Made by a program: the position numbers and the translations under genes. Below the pieces are notes generated by a model that worked only from the letters and a program-made list of their open reading frames with translations, was not told the origin of the DNA and did no database searches. From Eubacteriales bacterium (GTDB lineage Bacteria; Bacillota; Clostridia; Oscillospirales; CAG-272), in the NCBI GenBank assembly GCA_028709565.1, contig JAQVWU010000049.1, positions 1 to 11,961 on the forward strand: a stretch of DNA of 11,961 nt, read 5' to 3'. Positions 6,273 to 11,961 of this stretch are shown one piece after another. How positions within the stretch are numbered: position 1 is the stretch's first letter; the number at the start of each line of letters is the position of its first letter.

Positions 6273-7363
6273 GCCATGCACACCTCCCCGGCTTTTAATA
6301 ACATACCTTCGTTTTTCATGCCCGCAATCAGCTGAACACCCCGGCCTTTATAGGAAAAGGTTACCGAGGGCAGGCCCGCGAGCCCCGAAAGCGCCCAGAG
6401 CGACAGGTTGTCGTAACGGTCCCCCTCAATCGCACACGGCAGCACGATGATATCATATGTGTCAAAGCGTACCGATTCTTTAATTTTGCGGCGCAGCTTC
6501 ATGGCCTTTTCATAATACGGGGCGTAATTGCGCTGCGACAAAACCATCGCGCCCATAATCGCCGTGAGTTTTGTCCCGCGGCCGAAGCCTTCGGAACGGG
6601 TTTTTACATAAAGCTCGTCTATGTCCCTGTAATCCGAAGCCCTGTAGCCGTATTTTATACCGTCATAACGGCTGATGTTGTTGGCGATTTCGGCGCAGCT
6701 TAGTATATACATCACCTGTTTATACAGGTCGAAATGTTCGAGATCGATATTCACCGCGTTGAATCTGCCGGCAAGGTCATGTATGGCCTCCCGGGTTTCG
6801 GCGTCGGCCCTGGCTATGACCTGTTCGGGCACGCCCATCACGGGCGCTTTGCCGGGCGCCGCGTAGTTATAGCGCTCTTCCGGGAACATGGCGCCGTCAT
6901 TGGGGTCCTTGCCGGCTATCAGCGAGAGCAGTTCAAATCCGCCGGGCAGGCTTTTGCATACCACACCGATACGGTCCATGGACGAGGCCAGCGGTATGAG
7001 TCCGTATCTCGATACAGTGCCGTAAGTGGGATGTATATAACAGCAGTCGCTCCCGGGCGCCGTGCGGCGATATCTGCCGAACAGGTCATTGCACAGGGCG
7101 TAACCGGCGCTGCCCTCCGCAACCGCGGATATCGCTCCGGGAACCTCCCCGTTATCGTCATCAAAGAAATCTTCAATACCGAATTCGACGGTTTTCGTCC
7201 TGCCGGCAATCACATACCCGTTATCGGTGAGTCTGTCCGCCGCCGCGGCGCTAAAGGGCGATATAAAATTCTCCAGTATCTTTGAGCCTGCCGTTGCCGT
7301 CATGCCCTTTTGCATAATGACGTCCTCCAGCACCACGGCCCGGTTCGTGTTAATCTTATTCAT
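6269..7363 (-). CDS. gatA: Shortened GatA homologue lacking the amidase catalytic triad (predicted inactive subunit A)
   Basis: Subunit A normally hydrolyses glutamine and sends ammonia to GatB, using a Ser-cisSer-Lys triad. This copy has 364 aa instead of about 480. It begins at the strand that normally carries the lysine, so about 70 N-terminal residues are absent. Homology is clear in GSKILENF (26-33), HPTYGTVSRYGL (111-122), SRYDGIKYGYR (231-241) and TRSEGFG (255-261). Against the usual V-x-I-K-D-N, this protein reads VVLEDV: Glu13 replaces the lysine. The GGSSGGS loop has shrunk to VPGAISAVAEG (74-84), and DTGGS-x-R reads DLFGRYR, with Arg97 in place of the nucleophilic serine. The C-terminal part is also shortened. 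The frame is unbroken, an AGGAGG site lies 4 nt before ATG 7363, gatC ends 9 nt upstream, and gatB overlaps by 4 nt. It is therefore maintained, probably as a scaffold; it may need free ammonia or another GatA. Confidence 0.88.
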   Translation of the reverse strand: MNKINTNRAVVLEDVIMQKGMTATAGSKILENFISPFSAAAADRLTDNGYVIAGRTKTVEFGIEDFFDDDNGEVPGAISAVAEGSAGYALCNDLFGRYRRTAPGSDCCYIHPTYGTVSRYGLIPLASSMDRIGVVCKSLPGGFELLSLIAGKDPNDGAMFPEERYNYAAPGKAPVMGVPEQVIARADAETREAIHDLAGRFNAVNIDLEHFDLYKQVMYILSCAEIANNISRYDGIKYGYRASDYRDIDELYVKTRSEGFGRGTKLTAIMGAMVLSQRNYAPYYEKAMKLRRKIKESVRFDTYDIIVLPCAIEGDRYDNLSLWALSGLAGLPSVTFSYKGRGVQLIAGMKNEGMLLKAGEVCMA

Positions 7364-7372
7364 GCGCCCTCC

Positions 7373-7648
7373 TCAGTCCACCGTTTTCGGCACACGGAAA
7401 TAGCCGTCGTATTGCTCCGGCGCACCGGCCATCAGTTCGTCCCGGGATATATGCCGGGCGCTGACATCCTCGCGCAGCACATTTTTTATGTCCAGTACCG
7501 TGACAAGGGGTGTTGTATTGTCGGTATCCACCGCTTCCAGTTCGGCGAAGCCTGCCGTCAGCTTTGCGGCGCGGGACATTACCCAATCCCGTTCGGCATC
7601 GGTCAGTGCCAGTTTCGCCATCGCTTCGTATATTTTGATATCGCGCAT
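7373..7648 (-). CDS. gatC: Aspartyl/glutamyl-tRNA(Asn/Gln) amidotransferase subunit C
   Basis: GatC is the small subunit that wraps around GatA and GatB and stabilises the heterotrimer. The 91-aa product has the normal length. It has the N-terminal helical pattern (IYEAMAKLALTDAERDWV), the central VDTDNTTPLVTV, the very conserved NVLREDV (56-62), and the C-terminal APEQYDGYFRVPKTVD that matches the APE-x-x-DGYF-x-VPKV ending of the family. ATG 7648 is preceded by GAAAGGA at a normal distance. It lies 34 nt after aspS and 9 nt before gatA, inside the same operon. The C-terminal tail that contacts GatA is intact even though GatA has diverged, which argues that the complex still forms. Confidence 0.95.
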   Translation of the reverse strand: MRDIKIYEAMAKLALTDAERDWVMSRAAKLTAGFAELEAVDTDNTTPLVTVLDIKNVLREDVSARHISRDELMAGAPEQYDGYFRVPKTVD

Positions 7649-7682
7649 ATTACGCCGTCCTTTCTGTATTATTTATCTGATT

Positions 7683-9422
7683 TTATCTGATTCTTATATG
7701 AGCCTCACGCAGCTGCATTTCGGTAACGGTACCCGGCGCGCCAAGCAGCAGGTCCTGGGCGTTGGAGTTCATGGGGAAGGCTACCACCTCACGGATACTC
7801 TCCTGTTCGGTCAGCAACATAACCATGCGGTCCAGTCCCGGAGCCATACACGCGTGAGGCGGGGCGCCGTATTGGAAGGCATTGAAGAGCGCCGGGAATT
7901 TGCTCTCCAGCTCTTCCCTGGTATAACCCGCAATCTCAAAGGCTTTTATCATAATCTCGGGTTTATGGTTTCTCACCGCCCCCGACGAGAGCTCGACGCC
8001 GTTGCAGACGATGTCGTATTGATATGCCTTGATATCCAGCGGATTCATTTCGGTGAGCGCTTTCATCTCCCCCTGGGGCATGGAAAAGGGATTGTGGGTG
8101 AATTCTATGGTGCCCGTTTCTTCATTGGTTTCATACATGGGGAAATCGGTGATAAAGCACATTTCAAAGGCGTTTTTATCTATAATGTCAAGGCGTTTGC
8201 CCAGTTCCGAGCGAATCTGTCCGGCCAGTTTGTCAGCCAGCTTAGGCACATCGCAGATAAAGAACAGCGTATCGTTTTCCTTAAGACTGAGCAGCGCGAT
8301 CATCTCCAGCTGTTTCTCCTCCGAAAGGAACTTCACAATAGGACCCTTGAGTTCCATGCCCGGCAGCACCGAGATATATCCCAGGCCTTTCATACCGATT
8401 TCGGTGGCGAAGGTCAGCATTTTTTCAAAAAAGGATTTGGATGAGCCGGCGCAGTCGGGCGCCACTATCCCCCGGACCGGTTTGTTTTTAAAGGGCGCGA
8501 ACTCGACGCCGGCGAAAAAGCCGGTCAGGTCCTCGATAATCAGCGGGTTGCGCAGGTCGGGCTTGTCGGTGCCGTATCTGAGCATGCATTCGGCATACGG
8601 GATGCGCCGAAAGGGAGCGGGGCTGACCCTCTTGTCCGAGAACGCGGAAAACGTATCATACAGCACCTTCTCCGCCACCTCGAACACGTCCTCCTGACCG
8701 GCGAAGGCCATCTCAAAATCCAGCTGATAGAATTCGCCGGGCGAGCGGTCGGCTCTGGAGTCTTCGTCTCTGAAACAGGGGGCTATCTGAAAATATCTGT
8801 CGAATCCCGAAACCATGAGCAGTTGCTTGAATATCTGGGGTGCCTGGGGCAGCGCGTAGAACATGCCGTGATGTTTTCTGCTGGGCACCAGGTAGTCCCG
8901 CGCGCCCTCGGGGGACGAGGAGGTTAAAATCGGCGTCTGAATCTCGAGAAAACCGAGTTCCTCCATCTTAACGCGCAAAAACGATGTGATTTTTGAACGC
9001 GTCACTATATTGCGGTGAACCGCGGGGTTGCGCAGGTCCAGGAATCTGTATTTGAGGCGCACCTCCTCACGGGTCTGGGTCGACTCGCCGATATCAAAGG
9101 GCAGTTGAGGGACCGACCGGCTCAGCACATCCAGACTGTCCACCCTGAGTTCCACCTCCCCGGTGGCTATCTTCGCGTTGACCGTGTCCTGTGACCGTTC
9201 GCTCAAAATCCCCCCGGCGGAGATGACGCACTCCCGCCCGAGACCCTTGATGAGCGACTCGTCGTTGATGACAATCTGTGTCACCCCATAGTGATCCCTT
9301 AAATCGATAAATATTACCCCGCCGTGGTCGCGTATGGTATCAATCCATCCGGCGATTCTTACGTGCCGGCCGATATCGTTCCTGCGCAGTTCTCCGCAGT
9401 TATGTGTCCTGTATCTGTTCAT
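7683..9422 (-). CDS. aspS: Aspartyl-tRNA synthetase, probably non-discriminating (Asp/Asn)
   Basis: A class II synthetase, 579 aa, the usual bacterial length. Order: OB-fold anticodon-binding domain (1-110), catalytic core with SPEGARDYLVPSR, motif 2 FRDEDSRADR, a GAD insert (about 290-410), and motif 3 GLDRMVMLL near the end. In the anticodon-binding domain RDHGG has His33 where the tRNA(Asp)-specific E. coli enzyme has Leu30; His there is the known signature of non-discriminating AspRS that also charges tRNA(Asn). The Lys found in E. coli at the second specificity site aligns with Asp here. The SPGEFYQLD insert after motif 2 and the AFPMN ending match the alphaproteobacterial-like AspRS type rather than the E. 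coli type. ATG 9422 has GAAAGGA about 11 nt upstream. First gene after the T-box leader, followed by gatCAB, so Asp-tRNA(Asn) can pass to the amidotransferase. Confidence 0.96.
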   Translation of the reverse strand: MNRYRTHNCGELRRNDIGRHVRIAGWIDTIRDHGGVIFIDLRDHYGVTQIVINDESLIKGLGRECVISAGGILSERSQDTVNAKIATGEVELRVDSLDVLSRSVPQLPFDIGESTQTREEVRLKYRFLDLRNPAVHRNIVTRSKITSFLRVKMEELGFLEIQTPILTSSSPEGARDYLVPSRKHHGMFYALPQAPQIFKQLLMVSGFDRYFQIAPCFRDEDSRADRSPGEFYQLDFEMAFAGQEDVFEVAEKVLYDTFSAFSDKRVSPAPFRRIPYAECMLRYGTDKPDLRNPLIIEDLTGFFAGVEFAPFKNKPVRGIVAPDCAGSSKSFFEKMLTFATEIGMKGLGYISVLPGMELKGPIVKFLSEEKQLEMIALLSLKENDTLFFICDVPKLADKLAGQIRSELGKRLDIIDKNAFEMCFITDFPMYETNEETGTIEFTHNPFSMPQGEMKALTEMNPLDIKAYQYDIVCNGVELSSGAVRNHKPEIMIKAFEIAGYTREELESKFPALFNAFQYGAPPHACMAPGLDRMVMLLTEQESIREVVAFPMNSNAQDLLLGAPGTVTEMQLREAHIRIR

Positions 9423-9440
9423 AATATGATATGTCCTTTC

Positions 9441-9477
9441 AAAAATAAAAAATCCTCAGAAACATTTATTTCTGAGG
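9441..9477 (-). terminator. Conditional terminator of the T-box leader
   Basis: On the minus strand CCTCAGAAA (9477-9469 complement) pairs with TTTCTGAGG (9462-9454 complement) in a perfect 9-bp stem with a 6-nt loop, followed by ATTTTTTATTTTT. It starts just after the TCCCGTCCC part of the antiterminator, so the two structures are mutually exclusive, as in other T-box leaders. Confidence 0.92.
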
Positions 9478-9657
9478 GACGGGATAACTCCCGCGGTGCC
9501 ACCTTCATTGACGCTGACGCGCCCGACTCATATATTTAATTATATCCGGGCAGAGTGTTGCTCATTCCGCTACTCTCTTAATCGGCGCTTCCAACCCGTG
9601 ACGCCGAATCTCTGTTAAGATTTCCATGTGGATGAGGTCTCCGCCATATTTTCACTG
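9441..9657 (-). promoter_or_regulatory. T-box riboswitch (leader RNA), predicted tRNA(Asn)-specific
   Basis: The leader has the T-box core GGTGGCACCGCGG (9503-9491) and a terminator before aspS. Stem I can be folded by eye: lower helix GGCGGAG (9645-9639) with CTCTGCC (9555-9549); middle helix CTCATCC (9636-9630) with GGAATGAG (9568-9561, one bulged A); upper helix TCTTAA (9620-9615) with TTAAGA (9581-9576); a bulge containing AGAG (9614-9608); and a distal helix TCGGCG/CGCCGA with a 14-nt loop containing GGGTTGGAAG. Between lower and middle helices the 3' strand reads C-AAC-A, placing AAC (Asn) at 9559-9557 as specifier, followed by the usual purine. The antiterminator bulge TGGC pairs with GCCA, fitting discriminator G of tRNA(Asn) and tRNA(Asp). 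Uncharged tRNA(Asn) should favour read-through into aspS-gatCAB. The T-box identity is certain; the specifier reading is good but not proven. Confidence 0.93.
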
Positions 9658-9663
9658 TTACTT

Positions 9664-9692
9664 ATTATATCATAAAATAATTAACAATTCAA
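9664..9692 (-). promoter_or_regulatory. Promoter of the T-box/aspS-gatCAB operon
   Basis: TTGAAT (9692-9687) and TATAAT (9669-9664) on the minus strand with a 17-nt spacer. Transcription would start near 9657, directly before the T-box Stem I. Confidence 0.8.
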
Positions 9693-9707
9693 CAGTTATT
9701 TTATGAT
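9669..9707. repeat. Perfect 12-bp inverted repeat around the aspS -35 box
   Basis: ATCATAAAATAA (9669-9680) and TTATTTTATGAT (9696-9707) are exact inverted copies separated by 15 nt. The -35 hexamer lies in the spacer and the -10 hexamer touches the left arm. It is also 30 nt past the stop of the CNNM-like gene. It could be an operator for a dimeric regulator or a weak AT-only terminator of the upstream gene. Confidence 0.6.
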
Positions 9708-9736
9708 TATTATATTTTTGCTCAATTGCGCGCCCT

Positions 9737-10999
9737 TTATTCGGATAAGCGCGTAAATATCCTGATTTTGTCTATCCTGTTCTGCTCCATGCTCTCTATG
9801 ACAAACTTAAAGTTCTCGTATTCGATAACCTCACCCGACCGGGGTATGCGGGCTACAACGCCGATTAAAAAGCCCGCGATGGTGTCAAAGTCTTCCGACA
9901 CCATCTGACTGCCTATCAGTTCGTTGATGTCCTCCAGCCTTACGGTGCCGCTGACCAGATATTCGTCGTCTTTGATTATTTCAATGTCGATTGTGTCGTT
10001 ATCGTATTCGTCTTCTATGTCGCCCACAATCTCTTCTATAAGGTCCTCAATGGTCACCAGTCCCTCGGTTCCGCCGTATTCGTCCAGCACAATCACCATA
10101 TGAATTCTTTCCGATCTCATTTGGTGGAACAGTTCGCTGACCTGTTTGTTTTCATAGGCAAAATGGGGCTTGCGCAGATGCTTTTTCAGGTTAAAATCAT
10201 CCCCCGGCCCGAAGCGCAGCGATATGAGATCCTTTACATTGAGAATGCCGATTATATTATCTATGGTATCTTCATATACCGGTATGCGCGAATACTGATC
10301 CCGGTTGATTATTTCCATTATTTCGTCATGGGACATATCGGCGTCTATCGCGGAGATTTCGGTCCTTGAGACCATAACATCCCTGACCCGATAATCCCCG
10401 AAATCGAATACGTTGTTTATCATGTCTTTTTCTTCGCCTTCAAGCACACCTTCCAGGTGACCGACGCTTACGATAGTCCTCATTTCCTCCTGGGTGACCG
10501 ACGGCCGGACTTCTTCGGTTTCGCCCGGAGCTCCGGACGAAGAACCGGTTAATTTGCCGAGCAGGAAGGTCACCGGGGTCAGGATAACCGCTGCAGCCCT
10601 CACGAAACCCGATAAACCGACCGCCAGACGCTCCGACCCGCGGACAGACGTCAGTTTCGGTATTATTTGCCCGAAGACGAGTATGACCAAAACCATCATA
10701 CCGACCGCGATCCCCGCCCCTGTCAGGGCGGTCATTAAGGCGGCAGCGGCGATATTAACAACGCCGTTTCCGATATGTATGACGCTGAGGAGTCTGTCAG
10801 GATCCCTCAACAATTTATCTGTTCTGCGCGCGCCCTTTTCGTTGTCTTCAACCATCCGGGCGACACGGAGTTTGTTCAGTGACAACAGCGCCGCACCGGA
10901 TACCGAGAACAAGGCGGATAAAACCAGGCATATAACCAATATTATAATCATGATAATCTGCCGTAAACCGTCAGTGTCCAAAAACCGGACCACCCCCAT
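9737..10999 (-). CDS. CNNM/CorC (HlyC/CorC) family membrane protein with CBS pair
   Basis: A 420-aa protein with the family's three parts. The DUF21/CNNM transmembrane domain (about 12-150) has hydrophobic helices and FSVSGAALLSLNKLRV (31-46), IGNGVVNIAA (76-85) and FGQIIPK (109-115). Next comes a Bateman module of two CBS domains (about 205-262 and 272-330; SRIPVYEDTIDNIIGIL, MVIVLDEYGGTEGLVTIEDL), then a CorC_HlyC C-terminal domain (about 340-418). Characterised relatives handle Mg2+ export or cation homeostasis, with the CBS pair sensing Mg-ATP. Two normally acidic positions differ: the Glu of GE-I-x-PK is Gln111 and the SE in F-S-x-S-E is SG (34-35). Start GTG/ATG choice is weak: ATG 10999 has no clear Shine-Dalgarno. 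It follows the DUF3795 gene by 58 nt and may be co-transcribed. Function in this organism is inferred. Confidence 0.9.
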   Translation of the reverse strand: MGVVRFLDTDGLRQIIMIIILVICLVLSALFSVSGAALLSLNKLRVARMVEDNEKGARRTDKLLRDPDRLLSVIHIGNGVVNIAAAALMTALTGAGIAVGMMVLVILVFGQIIPKLTSVRGSERLAVGLSGFVRAAAVILTPVTFLLGKLTGSSSGAPGETEEVRPSVTQEEMRTIVSVGHLEGVLEGEEKDMINNVFDFGDYRVRDVMVSRTEISAIDADMSHDEIMEIINRDQYSRIPVYEDTIDNIIGILNVKDLISLRFGPGDDFNLKKHLRKPHFAYENKQVSELFHQMRSERIHMVIVLDEYGGTEGLVTIEDLIEEIVGDIEDEYDNDTIDIEIIKDDEYLVSGTVRLEDINELIGSQMVSEDFDTIAGFLIGVVARIPRSGEVIEYENFKFVIESMEQNRIDKIRIFTRLSE

Positions 11000-11057
11000 T
11001 CGCTTATATTTTATGTTACAGGATTCAAAAACATGTTGCCTCTTTATAAACTATCTG

Positions 11058-11402
11058 TTAACTCATGTCGCAGGGTATCTGATTGCATTTATTTACATAT
11101 TTTTCCCGGTAAGCGGCAAGGGGCTCACACGGATATTCACCGCACTGGGCGCAGCTGTTCAGCTCCCGCTCCGCGCAGCACCTCATCCACGGGCAGCCTT
11201 CGCATAAATAAAACACATCCTTCGACCTGCCCCCCATACAGCGCAGTTTCGGGAGTTCTATGTCCAGTTTCAACGTGTCCCTGTAAAACCTTTGGGATTG
11301 TTTGCGCAGCTCCTCGTCGCTGTTGACGGTTGCCAGATATGTAAGACACCGGGCGCAGTCATGACCGCAGAAGCAGGGCGCCGGTTTTTTGTCATCCATC
11401 AT
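11058..11402 (-). CDS. DUF3795 cysteine-rich protein
   Basis: A 114-aa protein with 14 cysteines. The family pattern is visible: CGHDCARCLTYLAT near the N-terminus (Cys12, 16, 19), then LRCMGG, LCEGCPWMRCC (67-76), and SCAQCGEYPCE (83-93) near the end. DUF3795 proteins are small, probably metal- or Fe-S-binding proteins common in anaerobes; no reaction is established. Two adjacent ATG codons (11402, 11399) are possible starts, and neither has a strong ribosome binding site. It begins only 9 nt after the stop of the upstream Gfo/Idh/MocA gene, so translation by re-initiation within one mRNA is likely. Confidence 0.85.
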   Translation of the reverse strand: MMDDKKPAPCFCGHDCARCLTYLATVNSDEELRKQSQRFYRDTLKLDIELPKLRCMGGRSKDVFYLCEGCPWMRCCAERELNSCAQCGEYPCEPLAAYREKYVNKCNQIPCDMS

Positions 11403-11411
11403 CGGTTCCGG

Positions 11412-11961
11412 CTATTCCCAATCCATGAAGTCATAAAGCTCTCTGATATCCACCATACGGTTTTCCGCCATGGATATGTTGGCGGCAATGCCTACGGCGA
11501 TGGACATGGCTCCGGCCCGGGTGCCGGCGTTCTGACACAGCGGGTCCTCGTCAGCGCCGCGGAAAATCATATCCCTCATGAGCGGGTCGGAACCCCCGTG
11601 TCCGCCCGACAGTTCGGCAATAAGGCGGTCGGCGTTTTTGGTTGTTTTCGAGCTCTTCGAACCCGGCGGTTTGCGGTATATTATCTCCTCGTCCAGCCTG
11701 TTGTAGACCCGGATGGTCTGTTCGGGTTTACCCGCAAACGCTCCGGTACCGCTGTGATTAATGATTTCCATTCTGCCGTTTTCGCCGTTGAGCACCATTT
11801 TGAATCCCTCATAGGGCGAGTGGGCGGTCAGCGAATAGCTGACAACGGCTCCTTTGGCGTATCTTATACTCACGCTCACGCTGTCCTCTATGTCAATCTC
11901 GTCGGAAAAGACGCATCTGTCCCTGAAATAGCCGTCCTCTTCCTCGCAATCCAGATAGACC
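11412..11961 (-). CDS. Gfo/Idh/MocA-family oxidoreductase, C-terminal part (truncated by the window edge)
   Basis: The frame is open through the right window edge, giving the last 182 residues; the N-terminal Rossmann (NAD(P)-binding) domain lies outside. The visible part fits the C-terminal alpha/beta substrate domain of this family: an opening VYLDCEEEDGYFRDRCVFSD, then VSIRYAKGAVVSYSLTAHSPYEGFKMVLNG, a glycine-rich GGHGGSDPLMRDMIF, and NAGTRAGAMSIAVGIAANISMAENRMVDI. The HGGSDP stretch and the closing AGAMSIAVGIAANIS helix are typical of sugar- or inositol-type dehydrogenases and glycoside-processing members. An internal GTG at 11879 is not the start because upstream codons in the frame continue the homology. 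The substrate cannot be read. It is the first visible gene of the right-hand cluster. Confidence 0.85.
   Translation of the reverse strand, partial: VYLDCEEEDGYFRDRCVFSDEIDIEDSVSVSIRYAKGAVVSYSLTAHSPYEGFKMVLNGENGRMEIINHSGTGAFAGKPEQTIRVYNRLDEEIIYRKPPGSKSSKTTKNADRLIAELSGGHGGSDPLMRDMIFRGADEDPLCQNAGTRAGAMSIAVGIAANISMAENRMVDIRELYDFMDWE

Noticed and set aside
6281..6281. GTG 6281 as gatB start
   Set aside because: It is 1 nt from the GGGGAGG site; ATG 6272 has 10-nt spacing and gives the standard MKYEVVMGLE N-terminus.
6269..7363. gatA as a decaying pseudogene or frameshift artefact
   Set aside because: The frame is unbroken over 364 codons, has a strong ribosome binding site, coupled overlap with gatB, and conserved blocks on both sides of the lost catalytic residues in one frame.
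7488..8444. 318-codon plus-strand frame opposite gatC and aspS
   Set aside because: It crosses the ends of two certain minus-strand genes and shows no domain or start signal.
10494..11207. 237-codon plus-strand frame across the CNNM-like and DUF3795 genes
   Set aside because: It overlaps two recognisable minus-strand genes and has no family resemblance.

Overview
The window looks like chromosomal DNA from an uncultured anaerobic Firmicute, most likely a gut or anaerobic-sludge Clostridium relative (Oscillospirales/Christensenellales type). The evidence is a T-box leader, AGGAGG-type ribosome binding sites, an indirect Asn/Gln-tRNA pathway (GatCAB), TTGACA/TATAAT promoters, and a secreted CBM9-like protein with a PQTSD-type C-terminus. 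Coding DNA is of moderate GC content. The left end (about 1-620) and the 4380-4830 gap are clearly AT-richer.

Left part (1-4460), accessory and carbohydrate-related. On the minus strand there is the N-terminus of a small secreted protein (1-285), then an AT-rich gap without genes, then an MFS transporter (741-1946, minus) ending in a perfect 15-bp inverted-repeat terminator. A divergent promoter region leads to a plus-strand sialidase-like BNR protein (2163-3245). After it comes a secreted, membrane-anchored CBM9-like carbohydrate-binding protein (3387-4367) with a CcpA/LacI-type operator just downstream of its -10 box.

The middle gap (4368-4832) has no gene. It holds two near-identical 34-bp terminator hairpins in direct orientation, and between them nine copies of the hexamer GCTACA/TGTAGC in alternating orientation, mostly at a 9-bp period.

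The central operon (9692 to 4770, minus) runs: promoter, T-box riboswitch, aspS, gatC, gatA, gatB, terminator. The T-box folds into a recognisable Stem I that displays AAC (Asn) as specifier, and its UGGC bulge fits a tRNA with discriminator G. The AspRS has the histidine associated with non-discriminating enzymes. The operon therefore reads as an Asn-tRNA supply unit: AspRS makes Asp-tRNA(Asn), GatCAB amidates it, and uncharged tRNA(Asn) switches the operon on. The surprise is GatA. It is in frame, well expressed by its signals and translationally coupled to gatB, but it is only 364 aa long and has lost all three residues of the Ser-cisSer-Lys amidase triad. It looks like a catalytically dead GatA, whereas GatB, GatC and AspRS keep their key residues.

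Right part (9737-11961, minus): the C-terminal half of a Gfo/Idh/MocA oxidoreductase, a cysteine-rich DUF3795 protein and a CNNM/CorC-type membrane protein, probably co-transcribed at least in part. No tRNA, rRNA, CRISPR array, transposase or intact mobile element was seen.
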